DNA from: Bacteroidetes bacterium UBA2364
GTDB lineage: Bacteria > Bacteroidota > Rhodothermia > Rhodothermales > UBA2364
Length of the DNA: 22,531 nt
NCBI GenBank assembly: GCA_002344075.1
Contig: DDTM01000014.1
Location: 1 to 22,531 of the forward strand
Direction of reading: 5' to 3'
A model generated the notes under the pieces. It was not told the DNA's origin. It worked only from the letters and a program-made list of their open reading frames with translations, and did no database searches. A program made the position numbers and the translations under genes. Of the stretch, positions 1-6,020 are shown piece by piece. The first letter of the stretch is position 1; each line of letters starts with the position of its first letter.

Positions 1-48
1 CCCCCCTGTAGTTTAGGCAGAAAAAGATCTTTATCCGAGTATCGTCGT

Positions 49-133
49 ATGATTCTCGTTTGTATGATCTTGTTTATTTTGCCCGCTTGCGACTCAGCTT
101 CGGTAGTACCTAAAACACAGCAAGAAAAAAAAA
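49..133 (+). other. Out-of-frame lipoprotein signal peptide ahead of the toxin-like gene
   Basis: From ATG 49 the reading frame gives a hydrophobic stretch ending in a lipobox (LPAC, Cys at residue 14) and then a polar stretch ending in QQEKK. The frame is also open upstream to the window edge and places two Arg codons just before the ATG, so the true start could lie further upstream. The frame runs into nine A residues (125-133). Removing one A joins it to the frame of the large ORF that follows, which is open from 107, giving a continuous lipoprotein of about 387 residues. I infer that this is the export signal of the downstream protein, separated by a frameshift, a sequencing error or a slippage site. 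Read without a shift, it makes a meaningless 61-residue product. Confidence 0.6.
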
Positions 134-193
134 CCACATCTCGTTATACGGCAATATTCTCCTATTTCTTTCTATATTGCCCATCGCGAGTTC

Positions 194-1213
194 GTGAACA
201 TGAACCCCACATTGAAAGAAGGTGCGGAATTTGAAGAAAAAGCAATGGCATATATTGAAAATCGCTTGCTTGAGATGGAGCCAGAAAAAAAGGGATATAC
301 GGGGATGCTTAAAGCATTTGACAACCAACAAAAAGAAAGTATATCCGCTTATAAGCTCCGATTGACACTCTCTGGGCTTTCTAAAACTGAATCCGATGAT
401 GCGCCTGAACCCGATTTTCCGGGCTTTGTGACGACTATAGAACAAGAACTGGCCTTCCTCAAACCCGCCGAAGCCGAACGAAACGAGTTGTTGGCCTTGG
501 AAGCTGTGGTAAAGCAAAAAACCAATCTGGGGAAAACGTTCTCCGCAGAAGCCTATCAGGGGCAAATACGGGAACTAAAGAAGACGCTGGCCACCACTTG
601 GTTGAATGACGAGGAAACTTGGGAGGTGTTTACAACACCATTGGAGGAAGTCATGGAAATAGATGGTACAGCGGATATCAGTTATCCAGATCCAGACCGA
701 GAACGTCTTTTTGCTGTGTTTGCTGCCTTGAGGCTTGCTTCCCACTTCCTTGTGGTTACACGTACACTCTTGGCAAGAAAATATGCAATCGACGAGCAAA
801 AACGCTTATATCCAAACAGTGGTGGTGGTGATGAAGGCGATGCCTTCCGACATGTTTACGTCAATGTTTTAATGAGGAGGTGGCTGGGAAAAAATCTGGC
901 ACGCGATATAGGGACATTGTATGAAATCATAAGGCCAAATGAACCACGCCACCGTGCAATGGACTTACACAACAACTATGTAGGCTATGATAGTCAATAC
1001 GACGCACTTCGAGGGCATTGGTTATTAGATGTGCTTGACTGGCCGGAAATGAGCCGACGTACTGCTGCCTTTATTGAGAACAGTAGTAACGGGCATTATA
1101 TCGCAGCGTGGAGCGGTGCTGGTATTTCGCCAACACATCCTTCAACATATGCTGATGCCTACGCCATTGCAAACACGGTGAGTGTAAATCAATACATTTA
1201 TATTAACCCTTAA
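194..1213 (+). CDS. DUF6973-like putative polymorphic toxin / effector
   Basis: This 339-residue reading starts at GTG 194 (ATG 200 is also possible), but the frame is open from 107 and probably continues the signal peptide at 49. The N-terminal 200 residues are largely helical and charged and are not recognised. Residues 212-265 carry the pattern GDAFRH (Asp216, His220) and MDLHNN (256-261), which I recognise as DUF6973-like, a family of presumed toxin domains with conserved Asp, Arg and His residues. The last roughly 49 residues, from AFIENSSNGHYIAAW to YIYINP, recur as orphan short ORFs downstream in two versions, so this is the exchangeable tail. The next gene, a lipoprotein, starts 12 bases after the stop and would be the cognate immunity protein. 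The toxin role is inferred from the domain and layout; the target is unknown. If exported as a lipoprotein it would act at the envelope. Confidence 0.6.
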   Translation: MNMNPTLKEGAEFEEKAMAYIENRLLEMEPEKKGYTGMLKAFDNQQKESISAYKLRLTLSGLSKTESDDAPEPDFPGFVTTIEQELAFLKPAEAERNELLALEAVVKQKTNLGKTFSAEAYQGQIRELKKTLATTWLNDEETWEVFTTPLEEVMEIDGTADISYPDPDRERLFAVFAALRLASHFLVVTRTLLARKYAIDEQKRLYPNSGGGDEGDAFRHVYVNVLMRRWLGKNLARDIGTLYEIIRPNEPRHRAMDLHNNYVGYDSQYDALRGHWLLDVLDWPEMSRRTAAFIENSSNGHYIAAWSGAGISPTHPSTYADAYAIANTVSVNQYIYINP

Positions 1214-1281
1214 ACCCAGTATGCCATGATTAAACATATAATGCTCCTTTGCACACTCCTTTTAGGGCTTAGTGGCTGCGA
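1067..1281 (+). repeat. Direct repeat copy 1 (tail 1 + start of lipoprotein A1)
   Basis: This 215-bp stretch covers the toxin tail from GCCTTTATTG, the stop, the 12-base gap and the signal peptide of A1 up to its lipobox. It matches 4236-4450 with two mismatches (in the fourth to sixth codons of the lipoproteins). It ends exactly where the mature lipoprotein sequences diverge. Confidence 0.9.
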
Positions 1282-1678
1282 TGGGTTTTGGGAAAACATC
1301 TACTTTGCAGATAAACTGTATGAGGGCAAGGTTTGGGAAAACGATCTGGTGCAGGAAACCTTGGTCTTGAGGGACACTTTAGATACGCCTTCAGCTACTT
1401 CTGGCTACCTTTTTGAACGGGCGAGCTTTGCGGAAGGAGCGCAAAAAGACGACGTGAACCGGATTTTGTATGCTTCGTTTTTCTTAATTCCAGCGGAATA
1501 TGACCCCAAAAAGATGATACTGGGTAAAAAATACCGTGTTAGCGCGAAGTTTTCTATTACGGGGCAAACTACACGTAGTGCTTTTTGCAAAGTAGAAAAC
1601 TACCGCCCATGTGTGGAAAAATATGATTTCACACCCATTGGCTTTTTTCGCATCACCTCTATCGAGCCGCTCCCATAA
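1226..1678 (+). CDS. Lipoprotein A1, candidate immunity protein to the toxin-like gene
   Basis: This is a 150-residue lipoprotein with a signal peptide ending LSGC (Cys18) followed by Asp. The mature part shares a pattern with the five other lipoproteins of this array: a VLRD segment, YLFER, KDDVNRIL, YRVSA, and two Cys residues (121 and 129, in FCKVENYRPC) that could form a disulfide. It ends in the motif SIEPLP shared by all A-type members. The gene lies 12 bases behind the toxin-like gene and is followed by a strong terminator, so the two probably form a transcription unit. It matches no family I know. Its position as a small exported protein directly behind a toxin-like gene suggests immunity; this is inference. 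Confidence 0.7.
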   Translation: MIKHIMLLCTLLLGLSGCDGFWENIYFADKLYEGKVWENDLVQETLVLRDTLDTPSATSGYLFERASFAEGAQKDDVNRILYASFFLIPAEYDPKKMILGKKYRVSAKFSITGQTTRSAFCKVENYRPCVEKYDFTPIGFFRITSIEPLP

Positions 1679-1684
1679 TATGTG

Positions 1685-1717
1685 CGGGGTGTGGCCACCA
1701 CTGCACCCCGTTTTTTT
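1685..1717 (+). terminator. Intrinsic terminator after A1 (copy 1)
   Basis: A perfect 7-bp stem CGGGGTG/CACCCCG, with a possible inner TGG/CCA stem, is followed by seven T residues. It recurs after each A-type lipoprotein. Confidence 0.88.
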
Positions 1718-1727
1718 GGAGTGTGAG

Positions 1728-1907
1728 ATGAATGTCAATACCAAAGCCTTTATTGAGAACAGTAGTAACGGGCATTATATCGCAGCGTGGCGGGATGATG
1801 ATCCGCCTACTCCTGGTCCTACAATTGTGCATCCAACTTCCCATAGTTCAGCTAGGGATATTGCCAGTCTTGTTGCAAGCGAGAAATATATCTTCATCAA
1901 TCCATAG
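1728..1907 (+). CDS. Orphan toxin tail, version 2 (copy 1)
   Basis: This 59-residue ORF begins 10 bases after the terminator T-run with a GGAG ribosome site six bases before the ATG, stronger than at most genes here. After MNVNT it repeats the toxin junction AFIENSSNGHYIAAW at the DNA level, then switches to a different C-terminus (RDDDPPTPGP ... KYIFINP). It lacks the DAFRH and MDLHNN motifs, so on its own it cannot be the whole DUF6973-like domain. Its stop lies eight bases before lipoprotein B1, whose GGAGG site overlaps the stop codon, suggesting coupled translation. It may be a stored alternative C-terminus (displaced cassette), or a genuine small protein. The ORF is conserved in copy 2, differing by one Lys/Arg. 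Confidence 0.6.
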   Translation: MNVNTKAFIENSSNGHYIAAWRDDDPPTPGPTIVHPTSHSSARDIASLVASEKYIFINP

Positions 1908-1915
1908 GAGGTTTT

Positions 1916-2386
1916 ATGAAAACAAAAGTTTTTGCAGTGATTACCTTCTTATTTTTACCAATTATAAGCGGGTGTGACCTCTTCGCACCTATCGGTTTTT
2001 CAGAAACGTATTACAAAGTAACCACTCCAGAAAAAGTGAACATCGTACAAGAGAGGATGATTTTAAGAGGGGTTATTGATGTGGTTCCTAATGATGGGGT
2101 TGTTTCGCTCCTTTTTGAACGGTTGCAATATACCGAAAAAGGCCTGCTTCAAGACGTAAATCGTGTAATCGCAGCTGATAACGCGCTTGTTACACAGGCA
2201 ATACCTGAAAAAAGCTATAAGATAGGAAGTACCTATGAGGCAAGTGCAAGATTTGATCAAGTGGCTTGGTCACAAGATTGCAAAGCAATTGTTCCCGATC
2301 ACATTTTTTGCACAACCAGAAATCGCCCGTGGGATTATTTCCCCATGGCAATGTTTAGTTTAACAGAGGTTAAAGAAGTACCATGA
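1916..2386 (+). CDS. Lipoprotein B1, candidate immunity protein paired with tail 2
   Basis: This is a 156-residue lipoprotein with a signal peptide ending IISGC (Cys20) followed by Asp. The mature part is distant from the A-type proteins but shares their plan: MILRG, LLFER, QDVNRVI, YKIGS.YEASA and two late Cys residues (in DCKAIVPDHIFC). B1 and A proteins are therefore one family that has diverged strongly. It follows the tail-2 ORF by eight bases. B2 at 3164 is almost identical, with about seven residue differences, four of them in or near the signal peptide. A cognate role to tail 2 is inferred from invariant pairing in both copies. Confidence 0.68.
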   Translation: MKTKVFAVITFLFLPIISGCDLFAPIGFSETYYKVTTPEKVNIVQERMILRGVIDVVPNDGVVSLLFERLQYTEKGLLQDVNRVIAADNALVTQAIPEKSYKIGSTYEASARFDQVAWSQDCKAIVPDHIFCTTRNRPWDYFPMAMFSLTEVKEVP

Positions 2387-2467
2387 GTTTAAGAAGGGCG
2401 TAGTCTTTGCTGCGCTCCCACTCCTTTGTTTCAAAAGCAAGCACCTGTTCATTAACCCACAAAGATC
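2387..2467 (+). other. Conserved spacer between B1 and A2
   Basis: This 81-bp gap recurs almost unchanged at 3635-3715. It holds no tail ORF and no T-run terminator. B1 and A2 are probably read from one transcript. Its last bases (ATTAACCC) resemble the bases just before the stop of tail 1, so A2 and A3 may once have had a tail-1 sequence in front that was lost. Confidence 0.45.
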
Positions 2468-2926
2468 ATGATTAAACATATAATGCTCCTTTGCACACTC
2501 CTTTTAGGGCTTAGTGGCTGCGACAGTATTCGAGATTTTTCCCTTTACGGAGAGCGGGTATATCCAGGCAAGGTTTGGGAAAGCCATATTTTTGAAGAAA
2601 CCATGGTTTTAAGGGACACTGTAAAAACCCCTTCTTTTGGTGCTGGTTACCTCTTTGAACGAGTGGAGTATGCAACAGGAAATCAAGCCTATAAAGACAG
2701 CGCAAGCCGGATTTTGTATGCATCATTCTTTTTAATCCGACAACAATATGATCCCAAAATGATGGTCAAAGACAAGAAATACCGTGTGAGCGCTATGTAT
2801 GATAGAGCTGGACAAACTACACGCGATATTTTCTGCAAGATCGAAAACTATCGCCCCTGTGTAGAAAAATACGATTCGATGTGGATCGGAAGTTTCCATA
2901 TCGTTTCAATAGAGCCGCTCCCATAA
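2468..2926 (+). CDS. Lipoprotein A2, array member
   Basis: This 152-residue lipoprotein has a signal peptide identical to A1 up to the lipobox LSGC (Cys18). The mature N-terminus differs (DSIRDFSLYGERVY), and the middle is a variant of A1 with the same landmarks: VLRDT, YLFER, SRILYASFFLI, KKYRVSA and the Cys pair in FCKIENYRPC. It ends SIEPLP and runs into the same terminator. No tail ORF precedes it; it follows B1 across the 81-bp spacer. The combination of constant ends and a divergent core suggests immunity specificity variants maintained by recombination at the ends. Confidence 0.68.
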   Translation: MIKHIMLLCTLLLGLSGCDSIRDFSLYGERVYPGKVWESHIFEETMVLRDTVKTPSFGAGYLFERVEYATGNQAYKDSASRILYASFFLIRQQYDPKMMVKDKKYRVSAMYDRAGQTTRDIFCKIENYRPCVEKYDSMWIGSFHIVSIEPLP

Positions 2927-2932
2927 TATGTG

Positions 2933-2965
2933 CGGGGTGTGGCCACCACTACACCCCGTTTTTTT
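2933..2965 (+). terminator. Intrinsic terminator after A2 (copy 2)
   Basis: The same CGGGGTG/CACCCCG stem and T7 tract as at 1685, with one loop base changed (CTACACC instead of CTGCACC). Confidence 0.88.
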
Positions 2966-2975
2966 GGAGTGTGAG

Positions 2976-3155
2976 ATGAATGTCAATACCAGAGCCTTTA
3001 TTGAGAACAGTAGTAACGGGCATTATATCGCAGCGTGGCGGGATGATGATCCGCCTACTCCTGGTCCTACAATTGTGCATCCAACTTCCCATAGTTCAGC
3101 TAGGGATATTGCCAGTCTTGTTGCAAGCGAGAAATACATCTTCATCAATCCATAG
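2976..3155 (+). CDS. Orphan toxin tail, version 2 (copy 2)
   Basis: This 59-residue ORF is nearly identical to 1728-1907 (Arg for Lys at residue 6). The GGAG ribosome site lies six bases before the ATG, and the stop lies eight bases before lipoprotein B2. It is part of the tandemly duplicated unit 2927-4168. Its open frame has been kept through the duplication. Function as in copy 1: a stored tail or a small expressed peptide; I cannot tell which. Confidence 0.58.
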   Translation: MNVNTRAFIENSSNGHYIAAWRDDDPPTPGPTIVHPTSHSSARDIASLVASEKYIFINP

Positions 3156-3163
3156 GGGGTGTT

Positions 3164-3634
3164 ATGAAAACTAAAGTTTTTGCGATGATTACTTTCCTGT
3201 TTTTGTCAGTTATAAGCGGGTGTGACCTCTTCGCACCTACTGGTTTTTCAGAAACGTATTACAAAGTAACCACTCCAGAAAAAGTGAACATCGTACAAGA
3301 GAGGATGATTTTAAGAGGGGTTATTGATGTGGTTCCTGGTGATGGGGTTGTTTCGCTCCTTTTTGAACGGTTGCAATATACCGAAAAAGGCCTGCTTCAA
3401 GACGTAAATCGTGTAATAAGAGCTGATAACGCGCTTGTTACACAGGCAATACCTGAAAAAAGCTATAAGATAGGAAGTATCTATGAGGCAAGTGCAAGAT
3501 TTGATCAAGTGGCTTGGTCACAAGATTGCAAAGCAATTGTTCCCGATCACATTTTTTGCACAACCAGAAATCGCCCGTGGGATTATTTCCCCATGGCAAT
3601 GTTTAGTTTAACAGAGGTTAAAGAAGTACCATGA
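3164..3634 (+). CDS. Lipoprotein B2, near-duplicate of B1
   Basis: This is a 156-residue lipoprotein with a signal peptide ending VISGC (Cys20). The mature sequence differs from B1 at only a few positions (for example Thr for Ile in FAPTG, Gly for Asn in PGDG, Arg for Ala in VIRAD). It carries the same late Cys pair. It follows tail 2 copy 2 and precedes A3 across the same conserved spacer. The near-identity of B1 and B2 beside the divergent A2 and A3 means either recent duplication followed by replacement of the A gene, or gene conversion of the B genes. Confidence 0.68.
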   Translation: MKTKVFAMITFLFLSVISGCDLFAPTGFSETYYKVTTPEKVNIVQERMILRGVIDVVPGDGVVSLLFERLQYTEKGLLQDVNRVIRADNALVTQAIPEKSYKIGSIYEASARFDQVAWSQDCKAIVPDHIFCTTRNRPWDYFPMAMFSLTEVKEVP

Positions 3635-3715
3635 GTTTAAGAAGGGCGTAGTCTTTGCTGCGCCCCCACTCCTTTGTTTCAAAAGCAAGCACCTGTTCAT
3701 TAACCCACAAAGATC
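3635..3715 (+). other. Conserved spacer between B2 and A3
   Basis: A near-identical copy of the spacer at 2387-2467 (visible change: GCGCCCCC for GCGCTCCC). No gene or terminator seen. Confidence 0.45.
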
Positions 3716-4168
3716 ATGATTAAACATACACTGCTCCTTTGCACACTCCTTTTAGGGCTTAGTGGCTGCGATGGATTTTGGGAAAACATCTACTTCGTGG
3801 ATAAGGTATATGAGGGCAAGGTTTGGGAAAGCAACTTGATTGAGGAAACCGTGGTCTTGCGGGATACCTTAGATACACCTTCAAAAACCTCCTCTTACCT
3901 TTTTGAACGGGTGGGCTTTGCGGAAGGAGTGCAGAAAGACGACGTGAACCGGATTTTACTTGCTTCTTTTTTCTTAATTCCAGCGGAATATGACCCTAAA
4001 AAGATGATACCCAGTAAAAAATACCGTGTTAGTGCAAAGTTTATACGAACCACACATTCATCACAGTATATTTTTTGCAAGGTCGAAAACTATCGCCCCT
4101 GTTTAGAAAAATATGACCTTGCACCCGTTGGTTTTTTCCACATCACCTCTATCGAGCCGCTCCCATAA
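3716..4168 (+). CDS. Lipoprotein A3, closest to A1
   Basis: This 150-residue lipoprotein has a signal peptide ending LSGC (Cys18), followed by DGFWENIYF as in A1. Most of the mature sequence is close to A1, but the segment before the Cys pair differs completely (IRTTHSSQY in place of SITGQTTRS). That patchy pattern looks like short-tract exchange or strong local selection. It ends SIEPLP and is followed by terminator copy 3. It is the last gene of the second tandem unit. Confidence 0.68.
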   Translation: MIKHTLLLCTLLLGLSGCDGFWENIYFVDKVYEGKVWESNLIEETVVLRDTLDTPSKTSSYLFERVGFAEGVQKDDVNRILLASFFLIPAEYDPKKMIPSKKYRVSAKFIRTTHSSQYIFCKVENYRPCLEKYDLAPVGFFHITSIEPLP

Positions 4169-4174
4169 TATGTG

Positions 4175-4207
4175 CGGGGTGTGGCCACCACTGCACCCCG
4201 TTTTTTT
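4175..4207 (+). terminator. Intrinsic terminator after A3 (copy 3)
   Basis: CGGGGTG/CACCCCG stem with a T7 tract, identical to copy 1. Confidence 0.88.
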
Positions 4208-4217
4208 GGAGTGTGAG

Positions 4218-4382
4218 ATGAATGTCAATACCAGAGCCTTTATTGAGAACAGTAGTAACGGGCATTATATCGCAGCGTGGAGCGGTGCTGGTATTTCGCC
4301 AACACATCCTTCAACATATGCTGATGCCTACGCCATTGCAAACACGGTGAGTGTAAATCAATACATTTATATTAACCCTTAA
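4218..4382 (+). CDS. Orphan toxin tail, version 1
   Basis: This 54-residue ORF starts with the same leader as the tail-2 ORFs (GGAG site, MNVNT, AFIENSSNGHYIAAW) but continues with the C-terminus of the full-length toxin-like gene (SGAGISPTHPS ... YIYINP). From 4236 it is identical to the toxin gene, and the identity continues through the 12-base gap into lipoprotein A4. It is thus a copy of the toxin's own tail joined to a different lipoprotein, the arrangement expected of a displaced toxin-tail/immunity cassette. Confidence 0.6.
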   Translation: MNVNTRAFIENSSNGHYIAAWSGAGISPTHPSTYADAYAIANTVSVNQYIYINP

Positions 4383-4450
4383 ACCCAGTATGCCATGATT
4401 AAACATACACTGCTCCTTTGCACACTCCTTTTAGGGCTTAGTGGCTGCGA
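4236..4450 (+). repeat. Direct repeat copy 2 (tail 1 + start of lipoprotein A4)
   Basis: The partner of 1067-1281 at an offset of 3169 bases, with two mismatches. Crossing over between the copies would delete about 3.2 kb and put A4 directly behind the toxin-like gene. Confidence 0.9.
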
Positions 4451-4850
4451 CATCCTTAACCTTGATGGATATAAGCTGTATAAAGAAGACATTCTATGGG
4501 AGAATTTGGTTGAAGAGCAAGTGGTCTTGATACAACTCCCCGAACAATCAAGCTCGGAAGAGTGGCCGTTACCCATGCATATACGCTATATGCTGTTCGA
4601 TAGACCGCAAAAAAATGATCGAGATCGGCTTGTGTATGCAAATTTTGCAGAAATACCTGCTTTGCTAAATACCACGAATTTAGAAGTTGGGCGAAAATAC
4701 AAAATCACTGCAAGAATAGTCGGCGAAACCGCTGGCTTGGCATTAAGACCACTATGTGAGCTTACACCATCTTATTTTCCTTGTGGCAAGGGTTACAATT
4801 CAATCAGGATTGCAAAGTACCAACTTGTTTCTATCGAGCCGCTTCCATAA
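4395..4850 (+). CDS. Lipoprotein A4, most divergent A-type member
   Basis: This 151-residue lipoprotein shares the A-type signal peptide (LSGC, Cys18) and the C-terminal SIEPLP. Its mature core is very different from A1-A3 (DILNLDGYKLYKEDILWENL ...), although the family landmarks remain: EEQVVL, a FDRPQKNDRDRLVYA segment in place of FER...DDVNRILYA, RKYKITARI and two Cys residues (in LCELTPSYFPC). It follows the orphan tail 1 by 12 bases, exactly as A1 follows the full-length toxin-like gene. It is the natural candidate for an alternative immunity specificity. Confidence 0.68.
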   Translation: MIKHTLLLCTLLLGLSGCDILNLDGYKLYKEDILWENLVEEQVVLIQLPEQSSSEEWPLPMHIRYMLFDRPQKNDRDRLVYANFAEIPALLNTTNLEVGRKYKITARIVGETAGLALRPLCELTPSYFPCGKGYNSIRIAKYQLVSIEPLP

Positions 4851-4856
4851 TATGTG

Positions 4857-4889
4857 CGGGGTGTGGCCACCACTGCACCCCGTTTTTTT
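4857..4889 (+). terminator. Intrinsic terminator after A4 (copy 4)
   Basis: CGGGGTG/CACCCCG stem and T7 tract, identical to copy 1. Confidence 0.88.
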
Positions 4890-4899
4890 GGAGTGTGAG

Positions 4900-4968
4900 A
4901 TGAATGTCAATACCAGAGCCTTCATTGAGAACAGTAGTAACGGGCATTATAATCGCAGAACAGGCTGA
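4900..4968 (+). pseudogene. Truncated orphan tail at the array end
   Basis: It begins like the other orphan tails (GGAG site, MNVNTRAFIENSSNGHY), but the match stops at GGGCATTAT. An unrelated AATCGCAGAACAGG follows and the frame ends after 22 codons. No lipoprotein follows. This marks the 3' edge of the array, probably where the next cassette was lost by deletion. Confidence 0.75.
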
Positions 4969-5193
4969 GGCTGAAGTAAATTGGTTGCTTTTGCATTATG
5001 ATGTCGCCTATATGGGGCTTTTATCAAATCTTTTAACGTAAAAAATAAATACATCTTTCACATAATAATTTAACCCTTTTTTCTTATATAATATTTCTAA
5101 GTATAAGAATTATCTATATCATTATTTACACACTATAATTTTATTTTCAACCTCTAAACTATCCGTTTGGGATTATTCGAAAACAGGAATCTA
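4969..5193. other. AT-rich boundary with a fragment of the MITE-like repeat
   Basis: No gene seen. Bases about 4993-5030 (TATGATGTCGCC ... GGGGCTTTTATCAAA) resemble the interior of the repeat at 6021-6229 (TATGATGTCACT ... GGAGCTTTTCTCAAA), so a degraded copy may lie at the array edge. The rest, to 5160, is strongly AT-rich and separates two convergent transcription units. Confidence 0.4.
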
Positions 5194-5856
5194 TTAATGA
5201 TTATGATAATATTTATCAAAGGCTTCTAATACTTCCGATTCATGAAAAAAGATGCCAATTTGCTTGTTTTGAGCCAAGTTTTTCAAGGCTTGTGCTACGG
5301 TTATAGCCTCGACTGCGCGGTATCGCCGTAGCGGCCCCACCATCATCCAACTTGTCCAACGGGCCAAATGTATTGCAAGGGTTTCTCCGGCACGGTGTTC
5401 TAAACGATTTCCCAACAGTAAAGAAGGGCGTAAGATATGAAGGGTAGCATAGCCGATATTCGCTAACTTTTGCTCCACATCTCCTTTCATCCGATTGTAA
5501 AAAACTCGGGACTTCGGATCTGCCCCAGTGGAGGTGACAATCAAGAATTGTCGTGCACCATATGCCAACGCTTGTCGTGCCAATTGGACGGGGTAGTCCA
5601 CCTCCACGCGGTATTGTGCAGCCTGAGATCCGGCTACCTTGATGGTGGTTCCAATGCAGCAAAATACATCATCTACGGGTGTTTGAAAGTCTAATTGCTC
5701 AAAGTCCACGACTTGCTCATTTATTTTGGGGTGGATTAGGCCGGAAGGTCGCCGCATCAATAAAATCACACGGCTATACCGATCATCGGCCAACAATAAA
5801 TCTACCAAATGACGGCCAACCAAGCCAGTTCCACCCATGACAACTGCTGTTTTCAT
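5194..5856 (-). CDS. Atypical short-chain dehydrogenase (NAD(P)-binding, HTATIP2/YbjT-like)
   Basis: This is a 220-residue Rossmann-fold protein. The start at 5856 gives MKTAVVMGGTGLVG, with the nucleotide-binding GxxGxxG at residues 8-14 close to the N-terminus as usual. The longer frame to 5961 adds an unlikely 35 residues. Ser109 in VTSTGAD and Tyr120-x3-Lys124 (YNRMK) fit an SDR active site. Proteins of this type bind NAD(P)H and often act as oxidoreductases or quinone/redox sensors; the substrate cannot be read from the sequence. It stands alone, convergent with the array. Confidence 0.82.
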   Translation of the reverse strand: MKTAVVMGGTGLVGRHLVDLLLADDRYSRVILLMRRPSGLIHPKINEQVVDFEQLDFQTPVDDVFCCIGTTIKVAGSQAAQYRVEVDYPVQLARQALAYGARQFLIVTSTGADPKSRVFYNRMKGDVEQKLANIGYATLHILRPSLLLGNRLEHRAGETLAIHLARWTSWMMVGPLRRYRAVEAITVAQALKNLAQNKQIGIFFHESEVLEAFDKYYHNH

Positions 5857-6020
5857 ACAACAAAGGGTTTTATCTAATTGATTCCTTTCTGGCATTCCGC
5901 CTATGTCTGCTTTGGCCAAAAAGAGGATGTTTATTTTTTCTTCAAGTCTGTAAGCCCCCATACAAAATACAAATCCATTTTTTCACCACAATCGCTTTGA
6001 AATGGAGTACAAATTTCGCA

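Noticed and set aside
110..565. 151-codon minus-strand ORF under the toxin-like gene
   Set aside because: Phe/Cys/Arg-rich antisense reading of a better supported gene, with no recognisable domain.
2387..2467. Terminator or RNA in the B-A spacer
   Set aside because: Only an imperfect stem without a T-run can be drawn; conservation between the two copies is explained by recent duplication.
1685..4889. CRISPR-like regular repeats
   Set aside because: The repeated hairpins are spaced by whole genes and are followed by T-runs. They are intrinsic terminators within a gene duplication, not a CRISPR array.
5240..5662. 140-codon minus-strand ORF within the SDR-like gene
   Set aside because: It is a second frame on the same strand as a clear Rossmann-fold protein; its composition is not protein-like.
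5857..5961. Longer start for the SDR-like protein
   Set aside because: It would place 35 unrelated residues before the nucleotide-binding motif, which in this family begins within about 10 residues of the start. The ATG at 5856 fits.
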